Shown: in pieces, positions 1 to 9,713 of the stretch | How the letters are laid out: every line of letters starts with the position of its first letter | How positions within the stretch are numbered: the first letter of the stretch is position 1 | Origin: Alphaproteobacteria bacterium | GTDB taxonomy: Bacteria; Pseudomonadota; Alphaproteobacteria; TMED109 | DNA length: 64,000 nucleotides | Assembly (NCBI GenBank): GCA_021296265.1 | Contig: JAGWAT010000001.1 | Span: forward strand, 70,639-134,638 | Reading direction: 5' to 3' | Position numbers and translations under genes: made by a program | The notes under the pieces: generated by a model | Told to the model about the DNA's origin: nothing | Database searches by the model: none | The model's input: the letters and a program-made list of their open reading frames with translations, nothing else

Positions 1-2144
1 TCGGATTCGGCACCCACGGCGGGAGCGTCGTAGAAGAAGACTCCGTCGAGGTCGGACCCCGGCAACAAGGTTCGCCCGCCCAGCTTCCCTAGGCCCAGGA
101 ACGCAGCGCCCCCGCCCGGCAGCCGCCCGTGTCTCGGTTCAAACTCCTGGGCCACGAGGGCCATCAGCCGCCGGATCGCGATGTCAGCGACGTGGGTAAG
201 GGCAACCGCGGCGTCCCCCGATTTCTCGACGCCGCAGAGGAGTTTCAGAGCCACACTGAAGCGTAGTTCACCGGCCCAGCGACGGAACGCGTCAAGGTCG
301 TCCTGGTAGTCGCCGAGGCCGAGGCCAAGCTCCGCGTCGAGCGCCGCTTCAATCGCATCCGGTCCCGGCAAGGGTGCCTCGAGCGGGGTTTCCAGCAGCT
401 GATCCAGCAGCCGCGGATTCGCGGCGAGCGACTGTCCAAGTTCGGGTGCAGTGCCCATGATTTCCACGACGACCGCCATCAGCGAAGGGTAGTTTGCGAA
501 CATGGACAGCAGTTCCACGCCGGCATTGAGACCTTCAAAAAACCGGGCGAACCCGGCAAACGCGGTCTCGGGATCTGGCGCTTCGCCGATCGCGTCGAGC
601 ATCCTTGGCGTGATCTCGGTCAGGAGTGTGCGGCCGCGTTCCGAGCGCGTTGCGGGAATCCGGCCGCGATGCCAGTTGGCGATCTGCGCAATCACGCCTG
701 TTGGCTTCCGGAAGCCTAGGCGGGTGAGGGTCGCTACGGTCGCAGGGTCCGGATCGACACCTGTGAAGACGAGGCTTCCAAAAGGATGGCCGAGGCTCTC
801 GTCGGCGGCATCACTCGCGGCGGTGAGCGACTGAACCGCCGCGACGTGCTCCGCGAGCTCGGCATCGAAGTCGGCGAGGCTCGCGTGGCCGAGGAACGAC
901 GCGAGCCGGGAGCGTTCGACGTTTTTCTCGGGCACGACATGGGTCTGCTCGTCCCGGATCATCTGTACGCGGTTTTCGACCCGGCGCAGGTAGCGGTAGT
1001 GGACGATCAGTCGTTCCGCGACGTCTGTTGGCATCCGGCCCGCGGCGGCGAGCGCCCGGAGGCCCTCTGCGGTTCCCCTGTGGCGAAGCGCGCGGTTGCG
1101 ACCGCCCCAGACGAGTTGCTCGGTCTGCAGATGGAACTCGATGGCGCGGATGCCACCGCTGCCGAACTTGAGGTGGAATCCGGCGGGATCAAAATCGCCG
1201 CCGCCGCGACTTGTCTGGCGCAGCATTGCCTGGATGTCCCGAACCGCGTTGAAGTCGAGATTTCGTCGCCAGACGAACGGCGCGATCCGTTGCAGGAATC
1301 GCTCGCCGGCGGCCAGATCGCCGGCGATAGGCCGAGCCCGGATGAATACCGCCCGCTCCCAGTTCTGGGCGAGGCCCGAGTAATAGAGCTCGGCCGCCTC
1401 GACCGAAACTGCAAGGGGGGTCGAACCCGGATCGGGTCGGAGCCGCAGGTCCATGCGGAAGAGGTAACCATCGGCGGTGCGCTCCTGGAAGAGGTTGACG
1501 AAGCGCTGCGTCAGTCGCGTGAAATGGCGCGACGCGCGACCTTCGCGCGCTGCTTCCGGGAAGGCTGGGCTCGACTGGTCGTAGAAGATCGCAAGGTCGA
1601 TATCGCTCGAGTAGTTCAGCTCTCCGGCGCCGAGCTTTCCGAGCGCGATGACCGCGAACCCGGACCGGTCGGCTTCGGGTCCCAACAGATGGAATGCCGC
1701 AGCCTGGAGCAAGTCGCCTGCGAACGCGCTCCATTCCTCGAGCACACGGGCGACGGACCACGCCCCGCTGATGTCGACCAGGGCCACCGCCAAGGCGACG
1801 CGGCGGCGCACGATCCGCAAGTGCCGGGTGATGTCCGGACTCGCCATCGCAGCGGCGGCGGCAGAATCGGGTAGATCGCGACGTGCGAGCGTGAGGGCGG
1901 CGTCGGCGCCTTCGGCTACGAAAGCCCGGACGATCGCCGGTTCGGCAATGGCGCTGTCGCCCAGGAACGGACTGTGACCGAATACCCGGTTCAGCAGGTC
2001 GGTCCCGTGGGAGCCCAACTCCGCCTGCGTCGGGTTGGCAGCGCCGGACCAATGTTCCCAGTATCGATCCCGCTGCTGCAGATCCCCGCCCAAAGAGACC
2101 GGCGCTCCCGGTGCCCGGTGCTGCTCTAGACTAGCCACGGGCAT
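1..2144 (-). CDS. glnE: Bifunctional glutamine synthetase adenylyltransferase/adenylyl-removing enzyme, C-terminus cut by window edge
   Basis: Adds AMP to, and removes it from, glutamine synthetase in response to PII, switching nitrogen assimilation off and on. The first 714 codons are present on the minus strand. The adenylyl-removase nucleotidyltransferase motif KLGAGELNYSSDIDLAIFYD lies near residues 166-187. The second (adenylyltransferase) motif, LGKLGGRTLLPGSDLDGVFF, is just being read as the frame runs off position 1. The family is about 950-1000 residues, so roughly the last quarter lies outside. I chose the ATG at 2144, which gives an N-terminus of normal length before the first motif; downstream alternatives are possible. 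It is divergent from the AsmA-like gene with a 145-bp gap. The family call is secure; the start is less so. Confidence 0.93.
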   Translation of the reverse strand, partial: MPVASLEQHRAPGAPVSLGGDLQQRDRYWEHWSGAANPTQAELGSHGTDLLNRVFGHSPFLGDSAIAEPAIVRAFVAEGADAALTLARRDLPDSAAAAAMASPDITRHLRIVRRRVALAVALVDISGAWSVARVLEEWSAFAGDLLQAAAFHLLGPEADRSGFAVIALGKLGAGELNYSSDIDLAIFYDQSSPAFPEAAREGRASRHFTRLTQRFVNLFQERTADGYLFRMDLRLRPDPGSTPLAVSVEAAELYYSGLAQNWERAVFIRARPIAGDLAAGERFLQRIAPFVWRRNLDFNAVRDIQAMLRQTSRGGGDFDPAGFHLKFGSGGIRAIEFHLQTEQLVWGGRNRALRHRGTAEGLRALAAAGRMPTDVAERLIVHYRYLRRVENRVQMIRDEQTHVVPEKNVERSRLASFLGHASLADFDAELAEHVAAVQSLTAASDAADESLGHPFGSLVFTGVDPDPATVATLTRLGFRKPTGVIAQIANWHRGRIPATRSERGRTLLTEITPRMLDAIGEAPDPETAFAGFARFFEGLNAGVELLSMFANYPSLMAVVVEIMGTAPELGQSLAANPRLLDQLLETPLEAPLPGPDAIEAALDAELGLGLGDYQDDLDAFRRWAGELRFSVALKLLCGVEKSGDAAVALTHVADIAIRRLMALVAQEFEPRHGRLPGGGAAFLGLGKLGGRTLLPGSDLDGVFFYDAPAVGAES

Positions 2145-2289
2145 GACGCCCGGTGCGCAGTCCGCGGACCGACGCAGGCATCGGCCGTGGGACGGCGGTC
2201 ATAGTGGGTGCCACCGAGACGTTCAGGGCAGGAACTTGCGTGGCGGGCTCCGGTGGTGCGTGGATGGTCATGGACCGGAGAACTCTAGT

Positions 2290-5200
2290 GTGACGGCTGG
2301 CATTCCCGGGGCCCACGACGGTCGACGGGAGGAGCACAGGCCGGTCCGCCTGCGTCGATGGGCGGCCGGGATCGGGATTGTAATGGTCTGCCTGCTGACT
2401 GCAGGAGTCTGGCGGTTGACCTACGGGCCCGTGGCGGTGCCCTTTCTGTCCGCGTACCTCGCGGCCCAGCTGGACCAATTCGATCTGCCGCTCGATGCGC
2501 AGTGGGAAGACGCCGCGATCCACTGGCCGTTCATGGCGCCCTGGCTCGACGTCCGCTTCACGGACTTCCGTGCCAGCGACGCCCTCCTCGCGGCCGAGGG
2601 GGTCGGCGTCCGCCTCCCCTTGGCCGACCTGTTCCGCGGTCGCGCATCCGTATCGGGTGTCGTGGTCCACGCGCCGACGCTGGTGCTGGTGCAGGGGGAG
2701 GATCACGGATTCCGCCTCGGCGACGGTGTCGCGCTCGGGTCCGAATCACCACTGGCTGCTCTCGCGTCCGGTGCCAGGATCGCGGTGCTTGACGGAACGG
2801 TCACGCTGGATCTCCTCCATGCCGCCGCGCCGATTCGGATCGTCGACGTCGAGCTCAGCGTGACGGGAGTCGACGGGCGGATCACGCTCCAGGGGTCCGG
2901 TGTCGCTTCCCTGCCGGGACACCGTGCGGTGCCGTTGGAACTCGCGGCGCGGTTGCTGCCGGAGGGGGGAGCGTTTACGGCCGAGCTTACCTTTGCAGAG
3001 ATCGAACCCGGGGTGCTGGCGGGGCTGACGGACGTCGATGCCCCCTTCGACCTGTTGCAGGTGCCGTTGAGCGGCACCATCGCCGTAACCGGTCCGCTTG
3101 AGTCGGCGGTGGTGACCGTGAGCGGCACGGGAGGCTCCGGACACCTGCAGGTGCCCGGTGGGCCAACCGATGCGGGACCACCGGCATGGCCGGTCAACGC
3201 GCTGAACGTGCAACTCCGGTATGCCGTGGACAGTCGTGTCCTTGAGCTTGAGGAACTCACCGTGACCGGCCCAGGGGGCGATCTCCACATGGCAGGAAGA
3301 TTCCGGGATCTGCCAACTGGGCCGGCGGACATCCGCGGTAGCTTTGCCGGGGCCGTGCCGGTGCACCATGCAGCGGGTTGGGTCGGCGCGACGCTCGACC
3401 GTCCGGCCGACGCCTGGGTCCGCGACCGCGTCGAGGTCGGCACCCTGACGGAGGTGAAGGTGGCGGCCGCCTTTCCCGATGGTCTTTCTGGCGCGAGCCG
3501 CGTGGACGCCAACTGCGTGGTCCACGAAGCGGTCGTGTTATGGGAGGAGGGCGAGCCGCCGCTTCGCCTGGCGGTCGTTGAACTGGCGCTGGCCGGGCCC
3601 GAGCTCACCGTAACGGCCCCGGCGGCCAGTGCCGGGGCGGCGACCCTCGAGGATTTCAGGTTGCACAGTGCTGATTTGTTTGCCGAGGCCGGCGAGGCGA
3701 CCCTGACGGCAAGACTGTCGGGCGAGTCCGGCGCACTCCTGCAGCAGACTGGGTTCGATCGCGGCTCGTCGCCGACACCTTTCCTGCAGGGCCCGCTCCG
3801 CGACGCCGACTTGCGGGTGCTAATCCCATTCACGCACGACCGTGAGGAGGAGATCGCCTTGGACGCCGAGTTTCGGGACATCGGGGTCGATCCGAACGCG
3901 CTGCCGGCCGGCTATGCCGGGTTCGACCTGCGCGCCATCGCCGGTACCCTGGCCTACGGTCCCGGTGGCATTGACGTGCGTTTCGCCGGCGAACTCGGCG
4001 AATCCATCCGGGTCGATGCGGCCGTCCTCCATGCCCCGGAGCTCGACGCGCCGTCGTACCAGCTGACGGCGACGCTGAGCGGTCCCGTCGCCGACCTCGC
4101 CGGGCTGATGGCAGGGGCAACCGGGGGGGGCGACCTGCCGCCGGGCATCACCGCGCTCGTTGGCACGGCTCGGGTCCGCGCAGTGACGGGGATTCCGCGT
4201 GATGCGGACGCCGGCCTCGCCGTCCGGCGACTGGACGGCGAGTTCGAAGTGCCGTCGTTCGCTGCCGCGGAGTTCGGGCCCGGACCGTGGGCGGGACACG
4301 TGTTCCGGGATGTCACGGGAACGCTGGTGTTTGACGGCGAGACCTTCTCTGCGTCGGGGCAGGCGGAGCTGGCAGATTCGGCGATCTGGTTTACGTGGCA
4401 GGCGTCGCTTCCTGAGATTCCGGGCGAGCAAGTGCTGAGCGTTCGAGGTGCCCTAGGCCCCGAGGCCCGAACGGCGCTCGGGATTCAATTTGTTGGCGTG
4501 GAGGGACTGGTCGATCTTGCCGCCAATGCGCATCGTCGCCCCAAAACGGAAGACTGGTTGCTGGATGTCGAGGCCGGGCTGACCACCGCGGAGGTGGCGA
4601 TAGCCGAACTCGACTGGATCAAGCCGCGGCGGGCGCCGCTGCACGCCTGGGTCCACGGCGTGCTCGCCGACGGCGAGCCGCTGGAGTTCCGCCTCGAGGG
4701 AAGCGGGGTGAATGTGCACGGCCAACTGTGGGTCGTGGACGGAGAGCTGGACCGGGCGGCATTCACGCGGCTCGGTATCGGCGAGCACCATCTTGCCGGC
4801 ACGGTTGCCCACACGTCCGCCGGGTACTTGGGAGCGGCGCTGAACGGCGAGCAGGTGGATCTTCGCCCGTTCTTGTCGAACGACACCGGGGCGTCGACCC
4901 CGTCGGCACCGCTCCGGCTCCGCGTGGACGCCCGGCACGCTCGGACGATGGCGCCGGCGGTTGCCGGCCCGCTGGCGCTGACGCTCGAGACCGACATGGA
5001 CGGCCTGAAAGAGCTGCAGCTCGCGCTCGGGCTCCCGGACGGGGAAAGCATGGAGTTGCAGGGAGCCCGCAACGAAGACGGGCTCGAACTGGAGCTGACC
5101 GGCACGGATGCGCGGTCCGTGGCCGACGCCTTCGGTCTCGGTGTCGGCGCGGACGGCGGCAAAGTGCGGATCGAGGCCGTCCGGCAGGATGGGCGGATCA

Positions 5201-5694
5201 CCGGCTCGGTCCGCGTCGGTGAATTTCAGATGGTGGACGCGCCGGTGTTCCTGCACCTGCTGCAGACTGTGACGGTCCTCGGCCTGCTGGAGCAGATCGC
5301 CGGCGGCGGAGGCGTGGCCTTCTCCCGCTTCGATGCCGACTTCACGCTGGTGGACGGCGTGCTCGATATCCGCAACGGCATCGCCCAGGGCCTGACGCTC
5401 GGCGTGACGGTCGAAGGTGCCATTGACACCCGCAACCAGGTGCTCCACCTCCGGGGCGCGCTGCTGCCGGCCTACGCCCTCAACCAGTTGCTGTCACGGG
5501 TGCCCCTCATCGACCGGATCGTTACGGGTGCAGATTCGACCGGCGTCCTCGCCGCTGACTACGCGGTGACGGGCTCGGCTGCGGACCCCGAGATCGCCGT
5601 GAGCCCGTTGCAGTTCCTCATGCCGGGCATCCTGCGCGACGTGCTGCGGGGCCTGGGGGGCCCCGGCGCGTCTCCGGAGTCGCCGGGCGAGTAA
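2290..5694 (+). CDS. Large AsmA/YhdP-like envelope protein (DUF3971/AsmA C-terminal type)
   Basis: A 1134-residue protein with one N-terminal membrane anchor (about residues 24-41) followed by a very long beta-rich periplasmic region of short alternating hydrophobic strands. It ends in the AsmA-like pattern in which a terminal segment (FLMPGILRDVLRGL) closes the fold. Proteins of the AsmA/YhdP/TamB class are thought to bridge inner and outer membranes and carry phospholipids; that role is inferred from the family. The GTG at 2290 is chosen because GGAG (2277-2280) lies 9 nt upstream and the anchor follows directly; the open frame extends further upstream without a better ribosome site. It is divergent from glnE, and tyrS converges on it from the right with a 36-bp gap. 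Confidence 0.8.
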   Translation: MTAGIPGAHDGRREEHRPVRLRRWAAGIGIVMVCLLTAGVWRLTYGPVAVPFLSAYLAAQLDQFDLPLDAQWEDAAIHWPFMAPWLDVRFTDFRASDALLAAEGVGVRLPLADLFRGRASVSGVVVHAPTLVLVQGEDHGFRLGDGVALGSESPLAALASGARIAVLDGTVTLDLLHAAAPIRIVDVELSVTGVDGRITLQGSGVASLPGHRAVPLELAARLLPEGGAFTAELTFAEIEPGVLAGLTDVDAPFDLLQVPLSGTIAVTGPLESAVVTVSGTGGSGHLQVPGGPTDAGPPAWPVNALNVQLRYAVDSRVLELEELTVTGPGGDLHMAGRFRDLPTGPADIRGSFAGAVPVHHAAGWVGATLDRPADAWVRDRVEVGTLTEVKVAAAFPDGLSGASRVDANCVVHEAVVLWEEGEPPLRLAVVELALAGPELTVTAPAASAGAATLEDFRLHSADLFAEAGEATLTARLSGESGALLQQTGFDRGSSPTPFLQGPLRDADLRVLIPFTHDREEEIALDAEFRDIGVDPNALPAGYAGFDLRAIAGTLAYGPGGIDVRFAGELGESIRVDAAVLHAPELDAPSYQLTATLSGPVADLAGLMAGATGGGDLPPGITALVGTARVRAVTGIPRDADAGLAVRRLDGEFEVPSFAAAEFGPGPWAGHVFRDVTGTLVFDGETFSASGQAELADSAIWFTWQASLPEIPGEQVLSVRGALGPEARTALGIQFVGVEGLVDLAANAHRRPKTEDWLLDVEAGLTTAEVAIAELDWIKPRRAPLHAWVHGVLADGEPLEFRLEGSGVNVHGQLWVVDGELDRAAFTRLGIGEHHLAGTVAHTSAGYLGAALNGEQVDLRPFLSNDTGASTPSAPLRLRVDARHARTMAPAVAGPLALTLETDMDGLKELQLALGLPDGESMELQGARNEDGLELELTGTDARSVADAFGLGVGADGGKVRIEAVRQDGRITGSVRVGEFQMVDAPVFLHLLQTVTVLGLLEQIAGGGGVAFSRFDADFTLVDGVLDIRNGIAQGLTLGVTVEGAIDTRNQVLHLRGALLPAYALNQLLSRVPLIDRIVTGADSTGVLAADYAVTGSAADPEIAVSPLQFLMPGILRDVLRGLGGPGASPESPGE

Positions 5695-5730
5695 GGAATC
5701 ATGGCGTCGCTGTCCGCGCCGGCCCGGCGC

Positions 5731-7020
5731 TCAGTCCGTCCCCTGGGCCTCGACGAGCCGGAGGACGGCGTGTCGTTTGCGCCCGGCCGACAGGCGCACT
5801 TCGCCGTTGATCAGGTCCGACGGGCCCAGAGTCACGTGTTCGTCCGTGACCCTGACGTCGTTGACGCGGGCGCCGCCGCCCCGGATGAGTCGGCGCGCTT
5901 CGCCGTTCGTCGCCACGAGGATCGAATCGCGCGCGAATGCCTTGACCACCGGCAGGCCGGCGTCAAGCTCCGCTGCAGGGACCAGGATCGTCGGCAGCGC
6001 TTCGCCCGTCCCGCCCCGCTCGAACGTCGCCTGGGCCGTAGCGGCTGCCCGCTCCGCCTCGCGCTGGCCGTGTGCGAGGCTGGTGGCTTCATTGGCCAGG
6101 CGCACCTTGGCCACGTTGGCGTCCGGTCCGCGCAGATCTTCGAGTCGGCGGATTTCGGCGAGCGGAAGCTCGGTGAAGAGGCGGAGGAAACGGCCGATGT
6201 CTGCATCGGCGGTGTTGCGCCAGAACTGCCAGTAGTCATAAGGGCTGCGCATCTCGGCGTTGAGCCACACCGCGCCGCGCGCTGTCTTGCCCATCTTCTC
6301 CCCGTTCGCCGTGGTGACGAGCGGCGAGGTGAGGCCGTAGAGCGACGGCAGCGTGCTGCCCGCCCCGTCGAGGCGGCGCGCCAGCTCGACGCCATTCACG
6401 ATGTTGCCCCACTGGTCCGAGCCCCCCATCTGCAGGACACATCCCTGGCGACGCGCCAGCTCAGTAAAGTCGTACGCCTGCAGGATCATGTAGTTGAACT
6501 CGAGGAAACTGAGGGGTTGTTCGCGCTCCAGCCGGAGGCGCACCGAATCGAAGGTCAGCATCCGGTTGACAGAGAAGTGCCGACCGATGGTGCGCAGGAA
6601 CTCGACGTACCGGAGTTCGCCGAGCCAGTCCTGATTGTCAACCATGATCGCATCTGTCGGCCCGTCGCCGAAGGTGAGAAACCGCTCGAAGACGCTCCGG
6701 ATGCCGGCGGCGTTCGCGGCGATCGTCGCATCGTTCAGCAGCCTTCGGGATTCGTCCTTGCCCGAGGGATCGCCGACGCGGGTCGTGCCGCCGCCGATCA
6801 GCACGATCGGCCGATGGCCGGCCCGCTGAAAATGCCTGAGGAGCATGATCTGCAAGAGGCTGCCTACGTGGAGGCCGGGCGCCGTACAATCGAAGCCAAT
6901 GTAGGCGCCGACCGGGGCCTCGTCGGCCAGCAGACGGTCGAGTTCGGCGAAGTCAGTGCACTGGTGCACGTAGCCCCGTTCGGACACGCGTTGCAGGAAG
7001 GTGGATCGGAAGTCGGTCAT
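5731..7020 (-). CDS. tyrS: Tyrosyl-tRNA synthetase
   Basis: Charges tRNA-Tyr with tyrosine in the cytoplasm. It is a class I synthetase of 429 residues, the usual bacterial length. The HIGH-type signature is APGLHVGSL (HVGS at 51-54), the tyrosine-site motif GGSDQWGN is at 199-206, and the KMSKS loop appears as KMGKT at 242-246. The last 70 or so residues form the S4-like RNA-binding domain. The ATG at 7020 fits the family N-terminus. It converges on the AsmA-like gene and is divergent from anmK, with a 74-bp gap. Confidence 0.96.
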   Translation of the reverse strand: MTDFRSTFLQRVSERGYVHQCTDFAELDRLLADEAPVGAYIGFDCTAPGLHVGSLLQIMLLRHFQRAGHRPIVLIGGGTTRVGDPSGKDESRRLLNDATIAANAAGIRSVFERFLTFGDGPTDAIMVDNQDWLGELRYVEFLRTIGRHFSVNRMLTFDSVRLRLEREQPLSFLEFNYMILQAYDFTELARRQGCVLQMGGSDQWGNIVNGVELARRLDGAGSTLPSLYGLTSPLVTTANGEKMGKTARGAVWLNAEMRSPYDYWQFWRNTADADIGRFLRLFTELPLAEIRRLEDLRGPDANVAKVRLANEATSLAHGQREAERAAATAQATFERGGTGEALPTILVPAAELDAGLPVVKAFARDSILVATNGEARRLIRGGGARVNDVRVTDEHVTLGPSDLINGEVRLSAGRKRHAVLRLVEAQGTD

Positions 7021-7094
7021 GGGTCAGGCACGGCGGGCACGGCAGGGATGACGAGGGAAAGTACCATGGACGAGTCAGGATCGGAGCGGGGCTG

Positions 7095-8189
7095 GTGACG
7101 TACACCGCGGTCGGGTTGATGAGCGGGACGTCTCTCGACGGCGTCGATGCCGCGCTGGTTCATACCGATGGCGAACAGGAGGTGCGGTTCGGGCCGGCGC
7201 TTACCCAATCGTACGGCGATTCCTTCCGGGGCCGCTCGGCCCGGGACCTCGTGGCGCCGGCCCTGGTCCGACGGCTGACAGACCGGCACGTTGTCGCGGT
7301 CCGGGAGTTGCTGCACCGGGCGAACATCCGTCCGGCCGATGTGCACGTGATCGGATTCCCGGGCCAGACAATCGCCCACGCGCCAATGGAGGGCTGGACG
7401 TGGCAGGTTGGCGACGCGGCCCGGCTGGCCGCCGTGACCGGAATCCGCGTGGTGTGCGATTTCCGCAGTCGCGACCTGGCGCATGGGGGCGAAGGCGCGC
7501 CGCTGGCCCCCCTGTTTCATCAGGCGCTGACGGCCTCGATGGCGCGACCGCTGGCGGTGCTCAATCTCGGCGGGGTCGCGAACGTCACCTGGCTGGGGCG
7601 CGATGGGACCGTGTCCGCCTTTGACACCGGACCCGGCTGTGCTCCGCTCGACGACCACGTCCGTCGCGTGCTTGGCACCGCGTACGACCACGACGGTCGG
7701 CTGGCTGCGGAGGGGTCGGTCCCGGAAGCAGCGTTGGCCGACCTGCTGTGCCATTCCTATTTCTGCCGCCCGCCTCCGAAATCCCTTGACCGCGACCAAT
7801 TCGGCGACCGCTGCGCGCATGTCAGCCACGCGTATGCCCCGGCCGATGCGGCGGCCCTGCTGACCGCGTTTTGTGCTGCGTCCGTGGCCAAGGCGCAGGC
7901 CTGGATGCCCGAGCGGCCTGCGATCTGGCTGGTCACCGGCGGCGGACGGCACAATCCAGTGCTCATGGCGGAACTCCGCCGCCGGCTCGCGGCGAATGTC
8001 GATGTGGTGGAGAGCGTGGGTTTCGACGGCGATGCACTCGAGGCGCAGGCATTCGGCTGGCTGGCCGTGCGCTCGCTGCGCGGACTGCCGCTGGCGGTCC
8101 CGGCCACCACCGGCGTGCGGCGCCCGCTGAGCGGTGGGGTCCTCGTGTTTCCCGGTCAGACCGGCGTCCGGACCCGGCTCGATACGTAG
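7095..8189 (+). CDS. anmK: Anhydro-N-acetylmuramic acid kinase
   Basis: Phosphorylates 1,6-anhydroMurNAc, with ring opening, to MurNAc-6-phosphate in cell-wall recycling. The 364-residue length is standard. The N-terminal phosphate-loop signature GLMSGTSLDGVDAAL is at residues 7-21, the ASKHA-fold motif LNLGGVANVTW is mid-protein, and the second glycine-rich motif VTGGGRHNPVL is near residue 280. The start is a GTG at 7095. No murQ etherase is next to it. Its 3' end overlaps the convergent alpha/beta hydrolase by 34 bp. Confidence 0.95.
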   Translation: MTYTAVGLMSGTSLDGVDAALVHTDGEQEVRFGPALTQSYGDSFRGRSARDLVAPALVRRLTDRHVVAVRELLHRANIRPADVHVIGFPGQTIAHAPMEGWTWQVGDAARLAAVTGIRVVCDFRSRDLAHGGEGAPLAPLFHQALTASMARPLAVLNLGGVANVTWLGRDGTVSAFDTGPGCAPLDDHVRRVLGTAYDHDGRLAAEGSVPEAALADLLCHSYFCRPPPKSLDRDQFGDRCAHVSHAYAPADAAALLTAFCAASVAKAQAWMPERPAIWLVTGGGRHNPVLMAELRRRLAANVDVVESVGFDGDALEAQAFGWLAVRSLRGLPLAVPATTGVRRPLSGGVLVFPGQTGVRTRLDT

Positions 8190-8803
8190 CGCACGACACT
8201 CTGCGCCAGCACGTCGAGGTGCCCTTCGAAGAAGTGATCCGCGCCGGGGATCATCTGGTAGGCGATGGAAACGTTTTTCTGGACTTCCATTTCCGTCGCC
8301 AGCTTGGCAACCGACGCTTCCGGGACGATGGTGTCCTGATCACCTTGCAGGACGATCCCCGAACTTGGGCACGGGGCCAGGAAATTAAAGTCGTACCGAT
8401 CCACCGGCGGCGCGACCGACACGAATCCGCCAAGCTCCGGGCGGCGCATGAGCAGGTGGAACGCGAGCCAGGCCCCGAATGAGAACCCGCTGACCCAGAC
8501 CGTGCGGCTGTCCTCGTGGGTTGCCTGCAGCCAGTCAAGGGCCGCGGCCGCATCCACGAGTTCACCCTCGCCGTTGTCATACGCCCCCTCGCTGCGGCCG
8601 ACGCCCCGGAAATTGAAGCGCAGCACCGAGAACCCGAGGTGGGCAAACGAATGGAACAGCGCGTAGACGACCTTGTTGTTCATGGTGCCGCCGGCCTGCG
8701 GGTCCGGATGCAGCACGAGGGCGAGCGGCGGTCTCGCCCCGATCCCGATGTGGTATCGCCCCTCCAGACGCCCGGCCGGTCCATTGATGATAACTTCGGG
8801 CAT
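8156..8803 (-). CDS. Small alpha/beta hydrolase (COG2945-like)
   Basis: A 215-residue single-domain hydrolase. The nucleophile elbow is G-F-S-F-G within [10 protein letters not shown], the acid is in [10 protein letters not shown], and the catalytic histidine is in [27 protein letters not shown] near the N-terminus is typical of this alphaproteobacterial family. The substrate is unknown. I placed the start at the ATG at 8803 ([11 protein letters not shown]); the open frame runs 43 codons further upstream but that part looks non-coding and overlaps the putative cysE promoter. It is convergent with anmK (34-bp overlap) and divergent from cysE. In this phylum related genes often sit by iron-sulfur or cysteine genes, as here. 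Confidence 0.85.
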   Translation of the reverse strand: MPEVIINGPAGRLEGRYHIGIGARPPLALVLHPDPQAGGTMNNKVVYALFHSFAHLGFSVLRFNFRGVGRSEGAYDNGEGELVDAAAALDWLQATHEDSRTVWVSGFSFGAWLAFHLLMRRPELGGFVSVAPPVDRYDFNFLAPCPSSGIVLQGDQDTIVPEASVAKLATEMEVQKNVSIAYQMIPGADHFFEGHLDVLAQSVVRYVSSRVRTPV

Positions 8804-8888
8804 AGGGACTCGTTTGCAGAGTAACTCGCACGCGCGGAGGGCGGCTCCGCGACGAGATCGCGATATCCAATGGATTTTCACGATTCTA

Positions 8889-8894
8889 TATAAT
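8889..8894 (+). promoter_or_regulatory. Candidate -10 box for the cysE-desulfurase operon
   Basis: A perfect TATAAT lies 94 bp upstream of the cysE start, inside a locally AT-rich patch (8865-8900) that stands out from the GC-rich surroundings. No good TTGACA box is found 16-18 bp upstream, so an activator or an Rrf2/IscR-type regulator could be involved; that is inference only. Confidence 0.4.
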
Positions 8895-8987
8895 TCCCGT
8901 CCATGTTCCAATATGTTCGGCCTCTCGTGCATGGCCGGACGCGACGCAGCCGCACGTTGGTTCGGTGATCAAGCCTCCGGAGCAGCC

Positions 8988-9713
8988 ATGTTCACGGCAC
9001 TGCGGGACGAGTTCAGCGCGATTCGCACGCGAGACCCGGCGGCACGGGGCTCACTGGAGATCGTGCTTTGCTATCCGGGGTTTCACGCGGTGGCCACGTA
9101 CCGCGTGGCGCATTGGCTGTGGCTTCGGCGCCTCAAGCTGCTTGCCCGCTGGGTGATGCATCTCGCCCGCTGGTTCACGGGCATCGAGATCCACCCCGGG
9201 GCCTCCATCGGCAAGCGTTTCTTTATTGATCACGGCATGGGCGTCGTGATCGGTGAGACGGCGGACATCGGGGATGACTGTTTTCTCTACCAAGGTGTAA
9301 CGCTCGGCGGCACTTCCCTGGAGCCGGGCAAGCGGCATCCAACGCTCGACGATGGCGTGATCGTCGGTGCCGGAGCGAAAGTTCTCGGGCCGATCACGGT
9401 CGGCAAGAACGCCCGCGTCGGGGCCAACGCGGTCGTGGTGCGCGACGTCCCGGCCGGGGCGACTGTCGTGGGAATCCCAGCCCGCGAAGCCGGCCGGCCG
9501 AGCCGTGGCCGCGCGAAGTTCACGGCCTACGGCACGCCGCTCGATGCCCGGGATCCCAATGCGCAGGCAATGGAGCGCATGGCCGCCGACATTGCTGAAC
9601 TTGGCGACCGGCTGGAGGCCCTGGAGAAACGACCCGCGCCCGGCGGCGGCGAGAAGGGCGACACGGGGGCTGGTAACCATGACCCAGGCGACGGGACGCG
9701 GTCCGAGACCTGA
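8988..9713 (+). CDS. cysE: Serine O-acetyltransferase
   Basis: Makes O-acetylserine from serine and acetyl-CoA, the first step of cysteine synthesis. The protein has 241 residues: a helical N-terminal part, then left-handed beta-helix hexapeptide repeats with the family signatures [19 protein letters not shown] and [12 protein letters not shown]. The C-terminal tail is longer and more charged than in short EpsC-type forms. The ATG at 8988 has GGAG (8979-8982) 5 nt upstream. It overlaps the cysteine desulfurase gene by 35 bp, which suggests coupled translation: one enzyme makes the cysteine precursor, the next takes sulfur from cysteine. Confidence 0.92.
   Translation: MFTALRDEFSAIRTRDPAARGSLEIVLCYPGFHAVATYRVAHWLWLRRLKLLARWVMHLARWFTGIEIHPGASIGKRFFIDHGMGVVIGETADIGDDCFLYQGVTLGGTSLEPGKRHPTLDDGVIVGAGAKVLGPITVGKNARVGANAVVVRDVPAGATVVGIPAREAGRPSRGRAKFTAYGTPLDARDPNAQAMERMAADIAELGDRLEALEKRPAPGGGEKGDTGAGNHDPGDGTRSET

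Noticed and set aside
786..1874. A long plus-strand open frame opposite glnE
   Set aside because: It is the antisense of glnE, whose two nucleotidyltransferase motifs are unambiguous on the minus strand.
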